Shown: one piece after another, positions 8,790-16,526 of the stretch
Numbering within the stretch: position 1 is the stretch's first letter
Layout of the letters: the number at the start of each line of letters is the position of its first letter
Origin: JBMNQI01 sp050944055
GTDB lineage: Bacteria > Bacillota > Clostridia > Oscillospirales > Oscillospiraceae
NCBI GenBank assembly: GCA_050944055.1
Contig: JBMNQI010000014.1
Coordinates: 1 to 42,369, forward strand
DNA length: 42,369 bases
Direction: 5' to 3'
Made by a program: the position numbers and the translations under genes
The notes under the pieces: generated by a model
Databases searched by the model: none
What the model saw: the letters and a program-made list of their open reading frames with translations, nothing else
What the model was told of the DNA's origin: nothing

Positions 8790-10445
8790 CTATCCCAGGA
8801 TGGCGCTGACCTCGTCGTCTATGATCTTGATTCTTCTGGGGCTTTGCCAGTTTATAAGATCGCCCTCGCCGCCGTAGTAATCACGCAGGTAATAAAAGCC
8901 CTCGCGGGGGCGCCATACGACGCCGTAAATATATGCCTCGTTATCGACGGCGTAATACTTCCCGCCTTCAGCGTAGCCGAGCACGGCGTAATTTTCAGTA
9001 TCCGTGTACTCCGACCATACGAGCAGGACGCTTTCTTCGCCGCTTCCGGCCGGGCTTACGAAGGATATGCCGCGCGCCACGGCTTCCGCGAGCCCGACCA
9101 TGAAGAGGTCGCCGTCCTTTATATAATATACGTCGCTTCCGCAGCGCGCATAATCAGTTATGTTCTCGGCAAGCACTTCGGGGCCGGAGGTGGCCGTTTC
9201 GCCGACGGAGGCACGGCAGAACTGTCCCGCGGCGGTTGAAAAGTAGAGATATTTCCCGTCGAAATCGTAGTTCCAAAAGCTTTTTATCTCATCCTGTCCA
9301 AAACCGTCAAGCGCCCTGTATGCTTCTCCCCCGTCCGGAAGTATATGCGGCACGCCGCCTGCGTCCGCGTAGAACATGTAGCCGTTGGGGGCGATTACGA
9401 GGCTCCCGGGAGCAATATCCTCAATCAGGCTCAGGGCTTCGCCGCCTTTCAGAATATACACGTCGTCAGAAGCCTGGCCGCCTTTTACAAGAATTGCGCC
9501 TCTTTTGACCATATGCCAGTCCGTCACGCCGGTCAGCAGCCTCGCTGCGTTGCCTCTTTTGGGCTTATAATACGCCGTATATACCGTGCCCGAATCCTTG
9601 AAATAGACATAGCTGTCGTAACCTGTGTCCGCGCCCGAGGCGGGGATCAGGCCCGCGACTCCGGACGCGATTTTCTCCGTTTTGTCCGGCCTGTTTGCCA
9701 TAACCTCATAGAGGTCGCTTTCACCGTCGCGGTATTTGAAGTAAAGAACGCGTTTCCCGTCACCGGACAGAATAAACGAGGTGACGCCGGAATCTATCTG
9801 CACCTCTTCCTTAAGGTCGCTTATGCAGAGCCTCCCGCCGTAACCGTCGTTCTTTCGTATGTATGCTATAACTCCGTTTTTTACGTCAAAGAAATTGACG
9901 CTGCCGGCTATCTTCAGGCCTTTTTGCGGGTCCGCGCCGCGTATGATGCTGAGTTTTTCGGAGATATCGCGGCAATAGAGGCTTCCTCCGCCGTCGAGGT
10001 AATACAGGTACCTTCCGTCCCCGGAATAAAGATAGGGGCCGCCGGAATAGTCCCCGCTGATTGAAAAGCCGGCCTTCTCGCCGTAAGTATACGAGGTGAG
10101 GGCGCCGTCTTTTATGTATAAAAGCGATTCGCCGCCGCCGGCGCGAAGCATAATAAGCTCCGCTATCGCGAGGGCGGCTGCCAGAACGCCGATTAAAATG
10201 AAGATAAGGCGGCGGTTAATAATGCGCTCCGGAGCCCGCCCGGCCTTATGCGGCCGGCTTTTGACCGGCGGGATTTCGTTCTTCGTTTCGCCAGATTCCT
10301 CCGGCGCGGCCGGCGCAGCGGCGGGATCGAAGCCGGTTTCGGGCGGCGGCGTGACGGAACTTCCGAAAAGCGGGTTGTAAGCTCCGCAAAAAACGCAGAA
10401 ACGGCTGCCGTCGGAGAGGATTTTCCCGCAGTTCGGACAGTACAT
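8790..10445 (-). CDS. Zinc-ribbon membrane protein with extracytoplasmic propeller-like domain
   Basis: 551 residues. The N-terminus is a zinc ribbon with CxxC pairs at Cys3/Cys6 and Cys17/Cys20 (MYCPNCGKI ... FCVFCG). A Pro/Glu-rich linker follows, then one transmembrane segment at about residues 78-98 (LIFILIGVLAAALAIAELIML). The long C-terminal part is made of repeated short strands with Gly-Asp/Tyr-Tyr-Lys patterns (SGDGRYLYYLDGGGSLYCRDI, SGDGKRVLYFKYRDGESDLYEV), resembling WD40-like or TolB-like propeller blades. The usual topology is ribbon inside, propeller outside. The function is unknown; such proteins are common in Clostridia. The start is supported by AAAGGGG upstream of the ATG. 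The next minus-strand gene upstream ends 68 bases away. Confidence 0.75.
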   Translation of the reverse strand: MYCPNCGKILSDGSRFCVFCGAYNPLFGSSVTPPPETGFDPAAAPAAPEESGETKNEIPPVKSRPHKAGRAPERIINRRLIFILIGVLAAALAIAELIMLRAGGGESLLYIKDGALTSYTYGEKAGFSISGDYSGGPYLYSGDGRYLYYLDGGGSLYCRDISEKLSIIRGADPQKGLKIAGSVNFFDVKNGVIAYIRKNDGYGGRLCISDLKEEVQIDSGVTSFILSGDGKRVLYFKYRDGESDLYEVMANRPDKTEKIASGVAGLIPASGADTGYDSYVYFKDSGTVYTAYYKPKRGNAARLLTGVTDWHMVKRGAILVKGGQASDDVYILKGGEALSLIEDIAPGSLVIAPNGYMFYADAGGVPHILPDGGEAYRALDGFGQDEIKSFWNYDFDGKYLYFSTAAGQFCRASVGETATSGPEVLAENITDYARCGSDVYYIKDGDLFMVGLAEAVARGISFVSPAGSGEESVLLVWSEYTDTENYAVLGYAEGGKYYAVDNEAYIYGVVWRPREGFYYLRDYYGGEGDLINWQSPRRIKIIDDEVSAILG

Positions 10446-10513
10446 GGTATGACCCCTTTCGTCAGTTCCGTTTTACAGAGCAGGCGGGGCGGATTCGCAA
10501 GGCCGGCACCGCG

Positions 10514-10930
10514 TCATTTTATTATTCTTATGCGGCCCGCGAGCGGCACCCTGAAATGCTTGCCGTCCTGAACGGTAAGAAGCCCGTTTATGCAAAACGC
10601 GATCTCTAAGGCAAGCGCGCAGTAGCCGAAAAGCTCATAGTGATAGTAGTCGCCTATCATCTTCTGCGACAGGAGCGAATATACATATGTGGCCGCGGCG
10701 AAAACGAGGCCCAGCAATAAAAGTATAAGCCCCTGATTGGCGCATTCGCGGCAGTATTCGGAATCCGGTTTTTTGACAAGCGGCCACCAAAAGAGCAGGG
10801 GAAAGATCCCGACAGATGCCGTATACCTGTTAAGCTCAATGTCGCGCGAATACTTCTTATAATCCGACCTGTTGGCCATCGGGTCGGGTATCTTTATAAT
10901 TCTCTGCTTTTGGCTTTTTTGCTTTGCCAT
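10514..10930 (-). CDS. Small membrane protein of unknown function
   Basis: 138 residues from the ATG at 10930, which has GGGAGG six bases upstream; the 20 extra residues of the longer frame are unlikely to be translated. The N-terminus is Lys/Gln-rich (MAKQKSQKQRIIKIPDP), followed by hydrophobic stretches at about 37-48, 68-90 and 100-120, so two to three membrane segments. A Cys pair (YCRECANQG) lies between the first two. It resembles small DUF-type membrane proteins, but I cannot name the family. It lies upstream of the zinc-ribbon gene on the same strand and may be cotranscribed with it. Confidence 0.65.
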   Translation of the reverse strand: MAKQKSQKQRIIKIPDPMANRSDYKKYSRDIELNRYTASVGIFPLLFWWPLVKKPDSEYCRECANQGLILLLLGLVFAAATYVYSLLSQKMIGDYYHYELFGYCALALEIAFCINGLLTVQDGKHFRVPLAGRIRIIK

Positions 10931-11031
10931 TGCGCGCCTCCCGCTGATATCTTTTTCGAGTATTATATACAATAATGCGCATTCTGACAATATTCAATGT
11001 ATTCATGCAGGAAATGGGCTAAACACGCGAA

Positions 11032-11062
11032 AAAAGCGCCCGGAAAAACTCCGGGCGCTTTT
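11032..11062 (-). terminator. Terminator of the crotonase-fold gene
   Basis: AAAAGCGCCCGG pairs with 11051-11062 over a 7-base loop. A T run follows when read on the minus strand. Confidence 0.85.
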
Positions 11063-11072
11063 GCAAATTTGT

Positions 11073-12173
11073 TTATAGCATCGGGTCCTCTTCGACGAAA
11101 GCGCCCAGGCGCGGTCTGATGATCTTGCCATTCTTCTCCGCTTCCATGTTGGCCTTGGCTTCGGCGCAGGCGCAGGCCCAGTACACGCTGCTGTGCGGGG
11201 AATCCTCGGACAGGGTGTTCCACATCTCGGTGGCGAAGTCGGCGCGCCCGTAGGATGCGACCATTTCCTTCCACGGCCTGCGGATAATCTGGGCCGTCAG
11301 GCGGCGCGTAAGATGTGTTCCGGAGTGCATTATGAGCTCCGCGATCTCCCATGCGCGCTTGTAGCAGGCCTCCGTATCGTCGCAGATCTCGTTGATCATG
11401 CCGTACTGAAGCGCCTTCTTCGCGGTGATGATCTCGCCGGTCAGCTCAGCGTAGGCGAAGCGCTTATGGCCCATAAGGTTGCGCCATATGAGCTGTACGC
11501 CGTCGCCGGGGACCATGTTGATGCGGAAGTGCATCTCTGTCGTCCAGGCGTCCGCCGTGGCGAGCGTTATGTCGGTATAGAGCCAGAGGTCGGAGTGGAA
11601 GCCGCCGCCGTTCCATACGCCGATCGTGGGCTGCTCCGCGTCTACCTGGAACTCTACGTCGTTTGTGCCGTCGAAATACTGGTGTTCATAGAGCATCCAG
11701 TTATACGCCTTTTCCTCAAGGTCGGGCATATTGCGGGGCTGCTTCGTAATGTCGCGGTAATCGGGATGCTCGACAGGGCCGATTGTTTCGAAGAAGTCCT
11801 TGCCGTTGCCGCCGAAGATAATGACTTCGTTGTCGCGGTCCTTGCCGGCATGCTCCCAGAAGTAGTGGATGGCATGGTGGGCGGGCGTGCCCCAGACAAG
11901 GCCGCCGCGGCCGGGGGTCTGCACGCGCGCTTCAAGAATGCCTTTTTCGCGCTTTATAAGCATAAAGGACTTAAGCTCTTCCACATACTCTTCGAAAACA
12001 GGCTCTTTACGCAGGATGGCGTTCTCGGGCGGCATATGGGGATTTCGTCCCCCGTCAGTCTCTGCAAAAACGCCTAAACGCTCTCCTATCGGATCACCCG
12101 GTTTCAAATCGGGGCGCATCTCATGCAGGAACTGCAGCTTGGGCTTTTCTACCGGTCTTTCGAATTTAGCCAT
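11073..12173 (-). CDS. Crotonase-superfamily enzyme, 6-oxocamphor hydrolase-like
   Basis: 366 residues with a crotonase (enoyl-CoA hydratase/isomerase) fold from about residue 80: IIFGGNGKDFFET, PTIGVWNGGGFHSDLWLYTDITLA, MVPGDGVQLIWRNLMGHKRFAYAELTGE, ALQYGMINEI. The first 75 residues are an extra N-terminal segment. Residues recalled as catalytic or substrate-binding in 6-oxocamphor hydrolase (Trp40, His45, His122, His145, Asp154) appear to have counterparts at Trp94, His99, His193, His215 and Asp224 with nearly the same spacing (W-N4-H; H-N8-D, with D in PGDG). That would make it a C-C bond hydrolase (retro-Claisen cleavage of a cyclic beta-diketone) rather than a hydratase. The alignment is from memory. 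The neighbouring divergent LysR gene is the likely regulator. Alternatives: BadI-like ring hydrolase or another crotonase. Confidence 0.65.
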   Translation of the reverse strand: MAKFERPVEKPKLQFLHEMRPDLKPGDPIGERLGVFAETDGGRNPHMPPENAILRKEPVFEEYVEELKSFMLIKREKGILEARVQTPGRGGLVWGTPAHHAIHYFWEHAGKDRDNEVIIFGGNGKDFFETIGPVEHPDYRDITKQPRNMPDLEEKAYNWMLYEHQYFDGTNDVEFQVDAEQPTIGVWNGGGFHSDLWLYTDITLATADAWTTEMHFRINMVPGDGVQLIWRNLMGHKRFAYAELTGEIITAKKALQYGMINEICDDTEACYKRAWEIAELIMHSGTHLTRRLTAQIIRRPWKEMVASYGRADFATEMWNTLSEDSPHSSVYWACACAEAKANMEAEKNGKIIRPRLGAFVEEDPML

Positions 12174-12200
12174 GATCGTTTCTCCTTTTTTATTGTAATA

Positions 12201-12227
12201 GGTTAAAATTTTTAACCCAATCGGGTT
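12201..12227. promoter_or_regulatory. Overlapping palindromes in the LysR/crotonase divergent region
   Basis: GGTTAAAATTTTTAACC (12201-12217) is a perfect palindrome. It overlaps AACCC-AATC-GGGTT (12214-12227). Both lie close upstream of the minus-strand enzyme gene and are plausible LysR-type activation sites. The lysR gene has its own promoter-like TTGCAT, an 18-base gap and TATAAT further right. Confidence 0.55.
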
Positions 12228-12318
12228 CGTCCAGGATTTTTATGTTTGCATGTCCCGGTGCTTTTGTTATATAATGATTTGAACGCAGCTTGGAATACAA
12301 AGCAAAGGAGAATCGGTT

Positions 12319-13236
12319 ATGAATATCACTATACAGCAGATGAGATACTTTGTAACCGCAGCTGAATGCCTGAATTTCACCAAAACCGCTCAAAAGCACT
12401 ACACATCTCAGCCTGTGGTCAGCAAATGGATAGGCAAGCTGGAAGCGGATCTCGGTGAAAAGCTTTTTGAAAGAAACAGGTACAGCATTAAGCTTACGCG
12501 CACCGGGGAAATGCTTTATATAAGCTGGAAAAAGATACTTGAGAGCTTCGATTTGTCCCTTGAAAACGCCGGCGTCGGGCCGGGCAAAAGCAGCCTGCGC
12601 ATAGGCTGTCTTAAAATGCTTGAGCGCGAGGAGCCTCTGTTATCGCTTATCCGCAGGTTCGAAAAAAGGCGCCCGGACGTAAACATGTCTCTGGAGTTTT
12701 ACGGCTTCAGAATGCTTGAGAATCTGTTTTATGAGGGAAATCTGGATATAATCTTCTCCTATGACGTGTCTATCGAGGAGCGCGAGGGCTACGAGAAAAA
12801 GAGGCTTTATAAGCTCCCCATGTACTTTGCAGTCGCCAATGACAATTTGCCCGAGGATGACAGCGAGGCCTTAAAAGCGCTCCAGTCATGGCCTCTGCTG
12901 CTTTTATCGGCAAGCGAAAGCAGAGAGGGCGGGCAAAATATTATTGACATCTGCGCCCGCCTGGGGCTCGACTTCAGTAATAGCGGCATCCGCTTTCTCC
13001 CCAACGAGGAAACCCTGGAGGCCTATGTGCGCAGCGGAAAGGGCGTCACGATCGGGGGAAGCTCCATAAGATACGGCTCCGGCGATATGATAAGGCTTAT
13101 ACCGCTCGGCGACAATGTCGTTAACTATGTGTCCGCTTCAAGAAAGAGCGGGCATATTCCCAGTCCTCTTAAGGATTTCTGGGATAATTATATCAATAAG
13201 CCTATTAACCTGTCCAATAGTGAGATTAACTCATAG
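12319..13236 (+). CDS. LysR-family transcriptional regulator
   Basis: 305 residues, the usual length for the family. The N-terminal winged helix-turn-helix (residues 1-65) is typical: QMRYFVTAAECLNFTKTAQKHYTSQPVVSKWIGKLEADLGEKLFERN. A periplasmic-binding-like effector domain follows from about residue 90 (SLRIGCLKMLE ... LSLIRRFEKRRPDVNMSLEFYG). Regulators of this type bind a small-molecule co-inducer, commonly related to the neighbouring enzyme's substrate. It is divergent from the 6-oxocamphor hydrolase-like gene with 145 bases between them, the classic LysR-target arrangement. AAAGGAG precedes the ATG. Confidence 0.9.
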   Translation: MNITIQQMRYFVTAAECLNFTKTAQKHYTSQPVVSKWIGKLEADLGEKLFERNRYSIKLTRTGEMLYISWKKILESFDLSLENAGVGPGKSSLRIGCLKMLEREEPLLSLIRRFEKRRPDVNMSLEFYGFRMLENLFYEGNLDIIFSYDVSIEEREGYEKKRLYKLPMYFAVANDNLPEDDSEALKALQSWPLLLLSASESREGGQNIIDICARLGLDFSNSGIRFLPNEETLEAYVRSGKGVTIGGSSIRYGSGDMIRLIPLGDNVVNYVSASRKSGHIPSPLKDFWDNYINKPINLSNSEINS

Positions 13237-13271
13237 TCATAACGAATCGGAATGCCTCAGGCTATAAACGG

Positions 13272-14045
13272 CTATCCGGGTATTTCGCCCACGCCGTTTA
13301 GCATGAGCCTCGGACGGTACGGATAGTTTTCGACGCCCTCGCGCGAGGTAACGCCGGTTAGAACGAGTACCGTATCGAGGCCGCTCTCTATGCCGGCTAT
13401 GATGTCCGTGTCCATCCTGTCGCCAATTATTACCGACTCCTGCGAGTGGACGCCGAGCATCTGCAAAGCCGTGCGCATCATAAGTGGATTAGGTTTTCCC
13501 ACGAAATACGCGCTCTTTCCCGTTGTCAGCTCTATGGGCGAAACAAGCGCGCGGCACGCGGGCATTAGCCCGCTTTCACTGACTCCCGCCATGTCTGAAT
13601 TCGTGCCTATGAGCTTTGCCCCGCGGGAAACATGGCGTACGGCCCTGCTGATATTGTCAAAATTATAATTTCTCGTCTCGCCGATAACTACATAATCCGG
13701 GTCATAGTCGTTAATCACTATTCCTGCGTCGTGCAGCGCGTTGTAAAGCCCGGGGTCTCCGATCACATAGGCGGTGGCGCCGGGGCTTTGACTGCTTATA
13801 TATTTTGCCGTGGCAAGCGCGCTGGTGTAAAAATGGCTCTCGTCGATATCAAGGCCCATGCGCGCTATTTTCATCTGGAGCTCCTTCGGCGTTTTGTCGC
13901 TGGCGTTGGTCAAAAACAGAAACTTCTTATCCTCCGCCTGAAGCCAGTTGACAAATTCCTTCACACCCGGCAGCAGCTTATACCCGTGGTATATGACGCC
14001 GTCCATATCGCATATGAAGCCCTTCTTGTTCCTGAGCGCTTCCAT
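13272..14045 (-). CDS. HAD-IIA family phosphatase (NagD-like)
   Basis: 257 residues. HAD motif I is CDMDGVIYHG (Asp13 and Asp15), motif II is FLTNASDKTPKEL, a conserved Lys lies in YFVGKPNP, and motif IV is IIGDRMDTDIIAG. The layout with the cap between motifs II and III is that of the HAD-IIA branch (NagD, AraL, phosphoglycolate/4-nitrophenylphosphatase types), which dephosphorylate sugar phosphates or nucleotides in the cytoplasm. The substrate cannot be inferred. It is convergent with the LysR gene and divergent from tadA. Confidence 0.88.
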   Translation of the reverse strand: MEALRNKKGFICDMDGVIYHGYKLLPGVKEFVNWLQAEDKKFLFLTNASDKTPKELQMKIARMGLDIDESHFYTSALATAKYISSQSPGATAYVIGDPGLYNALHDAGIVINDYDPDYVVIGETRNYNFDNISRAVRHVSRGAKLIGTNSDMAGVSESGLMPACRALVSPIELTTGKSAYFVGKPNPLMMRTALQMLGVHSQESVIIGDRMDTDIIAGIESGLDTVLVLTGVTSREGVENYPYRPRLMLNGVGEIPG

Positions 14046-14202
14046 GTTCCTTCCCTCCCGAGCGCAGTATCCGCCTAAGGCAGCGCGGCGGCGGAATTTA
14101 ATAAATGCCGTATAATGCCATAATTACATTATAGCTTGTCCGGATAAAAGAAACAATTATATTTGCATATTTTTCATAACAAATCGGAGTGGAGGCCGGC
14201 TT

Positions 14203-14652
14203 ATGGATCACGAATACTGGATGCGTCTGGCGCTAAGCGAGGCCCGCAGAGCATACGCTTTGGGCGAGGTGCCCGTCGGCTGCGTCATAGTGCGCGAAGG
14301 CGATTTGCTCTCGTCGGCCCATAACGAGCGCGAAGCCAATAACGACCCGCTCGGCCACGCCGAAATGCTTGCTATAAGCCGCGCCTGCGCCGCCGTGGGA
14401 AACTGGAGGCTTACCGGCTGCACGCTCTATGTCACGCTGGAGCCCTGCCTTATGTGTGCCGGTGCCATACTCAATTCCCGGATTCCAATGGTGGTGTTCG
14501 GCGCGAGGGACACTGCCGCCGGAGCCCTCGGCGGCGTAATAGACGTTTTTTCCGAAGGCTTTAAGCCCTGGCCCGCCGTCATTGGAAACGTCCTGGCGGA
14601 CGACTGCGCGTCCATATTGGAAGAATTTTTTAAAAATACCAGAAAAAAATGA
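14203..14652 (+). CDS. tadA: tRNA(Arg) adenosine-34 deaminase
   Basis: 149 residues, normal family length. The zinc and catalytic site of the cytidine/deoxycytidylate deaminase fold is complete: HAE at 52-54 (His zinc ligand and Glu proton shuttle) and PCLMC at 81-85 (Cys82 and Cys85). EVPVGCVIV, NNDPLGHAEM and FGARDTAAGALGG are typical of TadA, which converts A34 to inosine in tRNA(Arg)ACG. The start is the ATG at 14203 after GGAGTGGAGG. In many Bacillota the SRP RNA gene follows tadA; no such RNA was recognised here. Confidence 0.93.
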   Translation: MDHEYWMRLALSEARRAYALGEVPVGCVIVREGDLLSSAHNEREANNDPLGHAEMLAISRACAAVGNWRLTGCTLYVTLEPCLMCAGAILNSRIPMVVFGARDTAAGALGGVIDVFSEGFKPWPAVIGNVLADDCASILEEFFKNTRKK

Positions 14653-14753
14653 AAGATTTAATATTTTTTTAATAGATAGAGCTTACTTTTTTAAAAACTT
14701 CAATGTATCTTTATAATCGATAGACAGTTTTTTTCATTTAAACCCTCCACCCA

Positions 14754-14789
14754 CAAAAACGACGGGAGACGGCAGTCCTGTCGTTTTTG
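14754..14789. terminator. Terminator between tadA and the lysozyme gene
   Basis: CAAAAACGACGGGA pairs with 14776-14789 (one wobble) around a short loop. A T-rich tail follows on the plus strand and an A run precedes it, so it could act in both directions. Confidence 0.75.
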
Positions 14790-14819
14790 GGTTTTTTGGG
14801 CCAGTTCCGCAGCCGGGAT

Positions 14820-15542
14820 TTAAAACCTGAGATTGAGATCCACAGGAGTATCAATGCCCGGAACCGAGCCGGATTCGCTGTACTGCAGCATATTGAGTTG
14901 GCTTATGTCCGGGTTGAAATCATAGGCCGCCATCCAGCGTTCACAGTAGGAGAGCCGTCCGAAATCATAGCTGCTCATCAGCTGCCGCAGATTGAAATAT
15001 ACGCAGGGCGTGTAACCGCTCTGCGCTATTTTTTTGCAGAAAGCATCCGCCCGCGAGGTCAGATTGTTTCCGGCTCCGCCGGTGCGGCCCTCCGCCGCCA
15101 CTTCCCAGTCGAAGCAGACCGGAAGGCCGAGAGGCCGTCCCGCCAGGATGCCCAGCACAAAGTCCGCCTCCTCTTTCGCCTCCTCGTCGCTCAGGGCCTG
15201 AGAAAAGAAATAGACGCCGACATCCAGGCCCGCCGCAACCGCCCCGTCAAAATTCTTCTCGAAGTATTCGTCTATGTACAGGCCCCCCTCGGAATAACCG
15301 CGGTAGCCAATCCTCAGCAGTGCAAACCCGATGCCCGAGTTGGCGACTACCTCCCAGTCGATTTCCCCCTGATACGAGCAGACATCAATCCCCTGCGTAC
15401 CCTCCGGGAGCGCGCGCGAAAACTGCGGAGGCGGAAGCTCCGCCCGACCCGGGCCGAAACTGAGAACAGCGATTATAGCCGCCAGCAGCACAAAAAGCGT
15501 GCCGGCAAGCACTGCTATACGCTTTACAGGATCGCCGGGCAT
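14820..15542 (-). CDS. Membrane-anchored GH25 lysozyme-like muramidase
   Basis: 240 residues. An N-terminal hydrophobic segment at about 8-29 (IAVLAGTLFVLLAAIIAVLSF) acts as signal anchor or signal peptide. The rest is a glycoside hydrolase family 25 barrel starting GIDVCSYQGEIDWEVVANSGIGFALLRIGYRG, with the catalytic D-x-E at Asp145/Glu147 (PVCFDWE) and the conserved Asp53. GH25 enzymes cut the MurNAc-GlcNAc bond of peptidoglycan. No wall-binding repeats are present. The start codon overlaps the stop codon of the upstream LexA-like repressor gene (TAATG), so the two are translationally coupled. The link to a repressor suggests a phage-type lysin or a stress-induced wall hydrolase. Confidence 0.85.
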   Translation of the reverse strand: MPGDPVKRIAVLAGTLFVLLAAIIAVLSFGPGRAELPPPQFSRALPEGTQGIDVCSYQGEIDWEVVANSGIGFALLRIGYRGYSEGGLYIDEYFEKNFDGAVAAGLDVGVYFFSQALSDEEAKEEADFVLGILAGRPLGLPVCFDWEVAAEGRTGGAGNNLTSRADAFCKKIAQSGYTPCVYFNLRQLMSSYDFGRLSYCERWMAAYDFNPDISQLNMLQYSESGSVPGIDTPVDLNLRF

Positions 15543-16174
15543 TATTCAAACCTGTGCCGCACTTCGCGGCATACGCCCAGTATGCTGGCCTCCCCGTTTT
15601 CAAAAGCCTCCGCGGGCAGCAGGCAAGGCTCGTAGTCGGGGTTCTCCGGCAGCAGCAGCACGCTCTTTCCCTGCCTTTTGAATCTTTTGAGCGTCGCCTC
15701 TTCTCCGTTTAGCCTGCAGACCACTATCTGGCCGCTTTCGGCGTGGCTCTGCCGCTGTATCAGGACTATGTCGCCGTCATTAATGCCGGCGTCCTTCATG
15801 CTGTCTCCCCTGACGCGCAGAAAGAAATAATCCTTTGGATTGGGCGCGTCCAGCTCCGCCCAGCCCTCAATGTTCTCTTCGGCGAGGAGCGGCGTTCCTG
15901 CGGGTATAACGCCGAGGATCGGCACGCGCGCCCCGCGTGTGTACGGCATTGCGCCTTCAGGCAGCGGAGGCACTCTTCCGAGCACCTCGTTTACGCTGAC
16001 GCCGTAAAGATCGCACAGGCGCGCGAGGGTCTGGCTGTCCACCCTGTTTGTCCCGCGCTCATAATTGCTCACGGCCTGATAGCACACGCCCAGCGAACGG
16101 CCAACCTCCGCCTGTGTAAGACCCGCGCTTCTGCGCGCGTCGCGCAGCCTTTTTGCCAGTTCGTCCTTGCTCAC
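15542..16174 (-). CDS. LexA-like XRE/S24 autocleavable repressor
   Basis: 210 residues. Residues 6-60 form an XRE-type helix-turn-helix (LRDARRSAGLTQAEVGRSLGVCYQAVSNYERG). The C-terminal half is an S24 (LexA/CI) peptidase: cleavage-site-like Ala92-Gly93 in VIPAGTPLL, nucleophile Ser125 in RGDSMKDAGI and general base Lys163 in EATLKRF. Such repressors self-cleave when stimulated by RecA filaments. The HTH is XRE rather than the winged helix of true LexA, so a phage-CI-like role is more likely than the cellular SOS master. GTG start at 16174 with AGGTGAT upstream. Its promoter (TTGACA at 16242-16237, TATAAT at 16220-16215, 16-base spacer) overlaps a TCAA-N7-TTGA palindrome, implying autoregulation. 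Confidence 0.9.
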   Translation of the reverse strand: MSKDELAKRLRDARRSAGLTQAEVGRSLGVCYQAVSNYERGTNRVDSQTLARLCDLYGVSVNEVLGRVPPLPEGAMPYTRGARVPILGVIPAGTPLLAEENIEGWAELDAPNPKDYFFLRVRGDSMKDAGINDGDIVLIQRQSHAESGQIVVCRLNGEEATLKRFKRQGKSVLLLPENPDYEPCLLPAEAFENGEASILGVCREVRHRFE

Positions 16175-16214
16175 CGTATATCACCTCTTCCGGTTTTTGC
16201 CGCCACAGTTCATT

Positions 16215-16317
16215 ATTATACAGTTTATGGATAAATTGTCAACTATTCGTTGAATTTTTACTTGACACTCAACGATAATTAGAATATAATGCATTCAGCA
16301 CTCAACTATTTATTGAG
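16215..16317. promoter_or_regulatory. Divergent promoter pair with TCAA-N7-TTGA operators
   Basis: Leftward promoter: TTGACA (16242-16237), 16-base spacer, TATAAT (16220-16215). Rightward promoter: consensus TTGACA (16262-16267), 17-base spacer, TATAAT (16285-16290). Operators: TCAACTATTCGTTGA (16239-16253, over the left -35), a half-site CTCAACGAT (16268-16276, in the right spacer) and CTCAACTATTTATTGAG (16301-16317, at the right start site). The spacing between arms is the same in both full sites. This is the layout of a repressor-controlled switch. Confidence 0.8.
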
Positions 16318-16367
16318 TCAGGAAGTGCGTCCGCCGCTCTTTTTAAATGAGTAAGGGGGAGCCGGGA

Positions 16368-16526
16368 ATGTGCAAGTCAAACGATTTAGATGAACGAATA
16401 ATCGAGTTATTCCACAGGCTTGACGAATCGGCCAGAATACACTTCATTCGCTTGGCGCAAGACTCTCTAAAAGAGAAATCCACGCCTTTTTCTGCTCCGG
16501 CGATGCACGACGAAGAAGCTCCATAA
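16368..16526 (+). CDS. 52-residue small protein driven by the repressor-controlled promoter
   Basis: Short ORF from ATG 16368 with AAGGGGGA eight bases upstream, about 70 bases after the start site of a consensus promoter (16262-16290). An in-frame ATG at 16347 lacks a ribosome site. The sequence is charged and helical (LDERIIELFHRLDESARI, then HFIRLAQDSL), with no HTH and no membrane segment. It resembles the C-terminal helical tail of the XRE protein encoded on the opposite strand (LDMRLMELLRRASPEQKKAW, then ISLLESL). Its last 83 bases are antisense to the end of that gene. It could be an antirepressor or heterodimer partner, a cro-like remnant, or spurious. Promoter and ribosome site favour expression; function is inference. 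Confidence 0.5.
   Translation: MCKSNDLDERIIELFHRLDESARIHFIRLAQDSLKEKSTPFSAPAMHDEEAP

Noticed and set aside
9345..10064. 239-codon plus-strand frame opposite the zinc-ribbon membrane protein
   Set aside because: No ribosome site or recognisable domain; it mirrors the codon periodicity of the minus-strand gene.
11193..12077. 294-codon plus-strand frame opposite the crotonase-fold gene
   Set aside because: The opposite strand has a clear enzyme with conserved motifs, and this frame has no family signal.
14653..14753. Possible SRP RNA gene after tadA
   Set aside because: That position often holds the SRP RNA in Bacillota, but this stretch is AT-rich and lacks the GGAA-tetraloop hairpin.
16239..16317. 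Canonical Gram-positive LexA (SOS) box
   Set aside because: The palindromes are TCAA-N7-TTGA, not the CGAAC-N4-GTTCG type, and the repressor has an XRE-type HTH.
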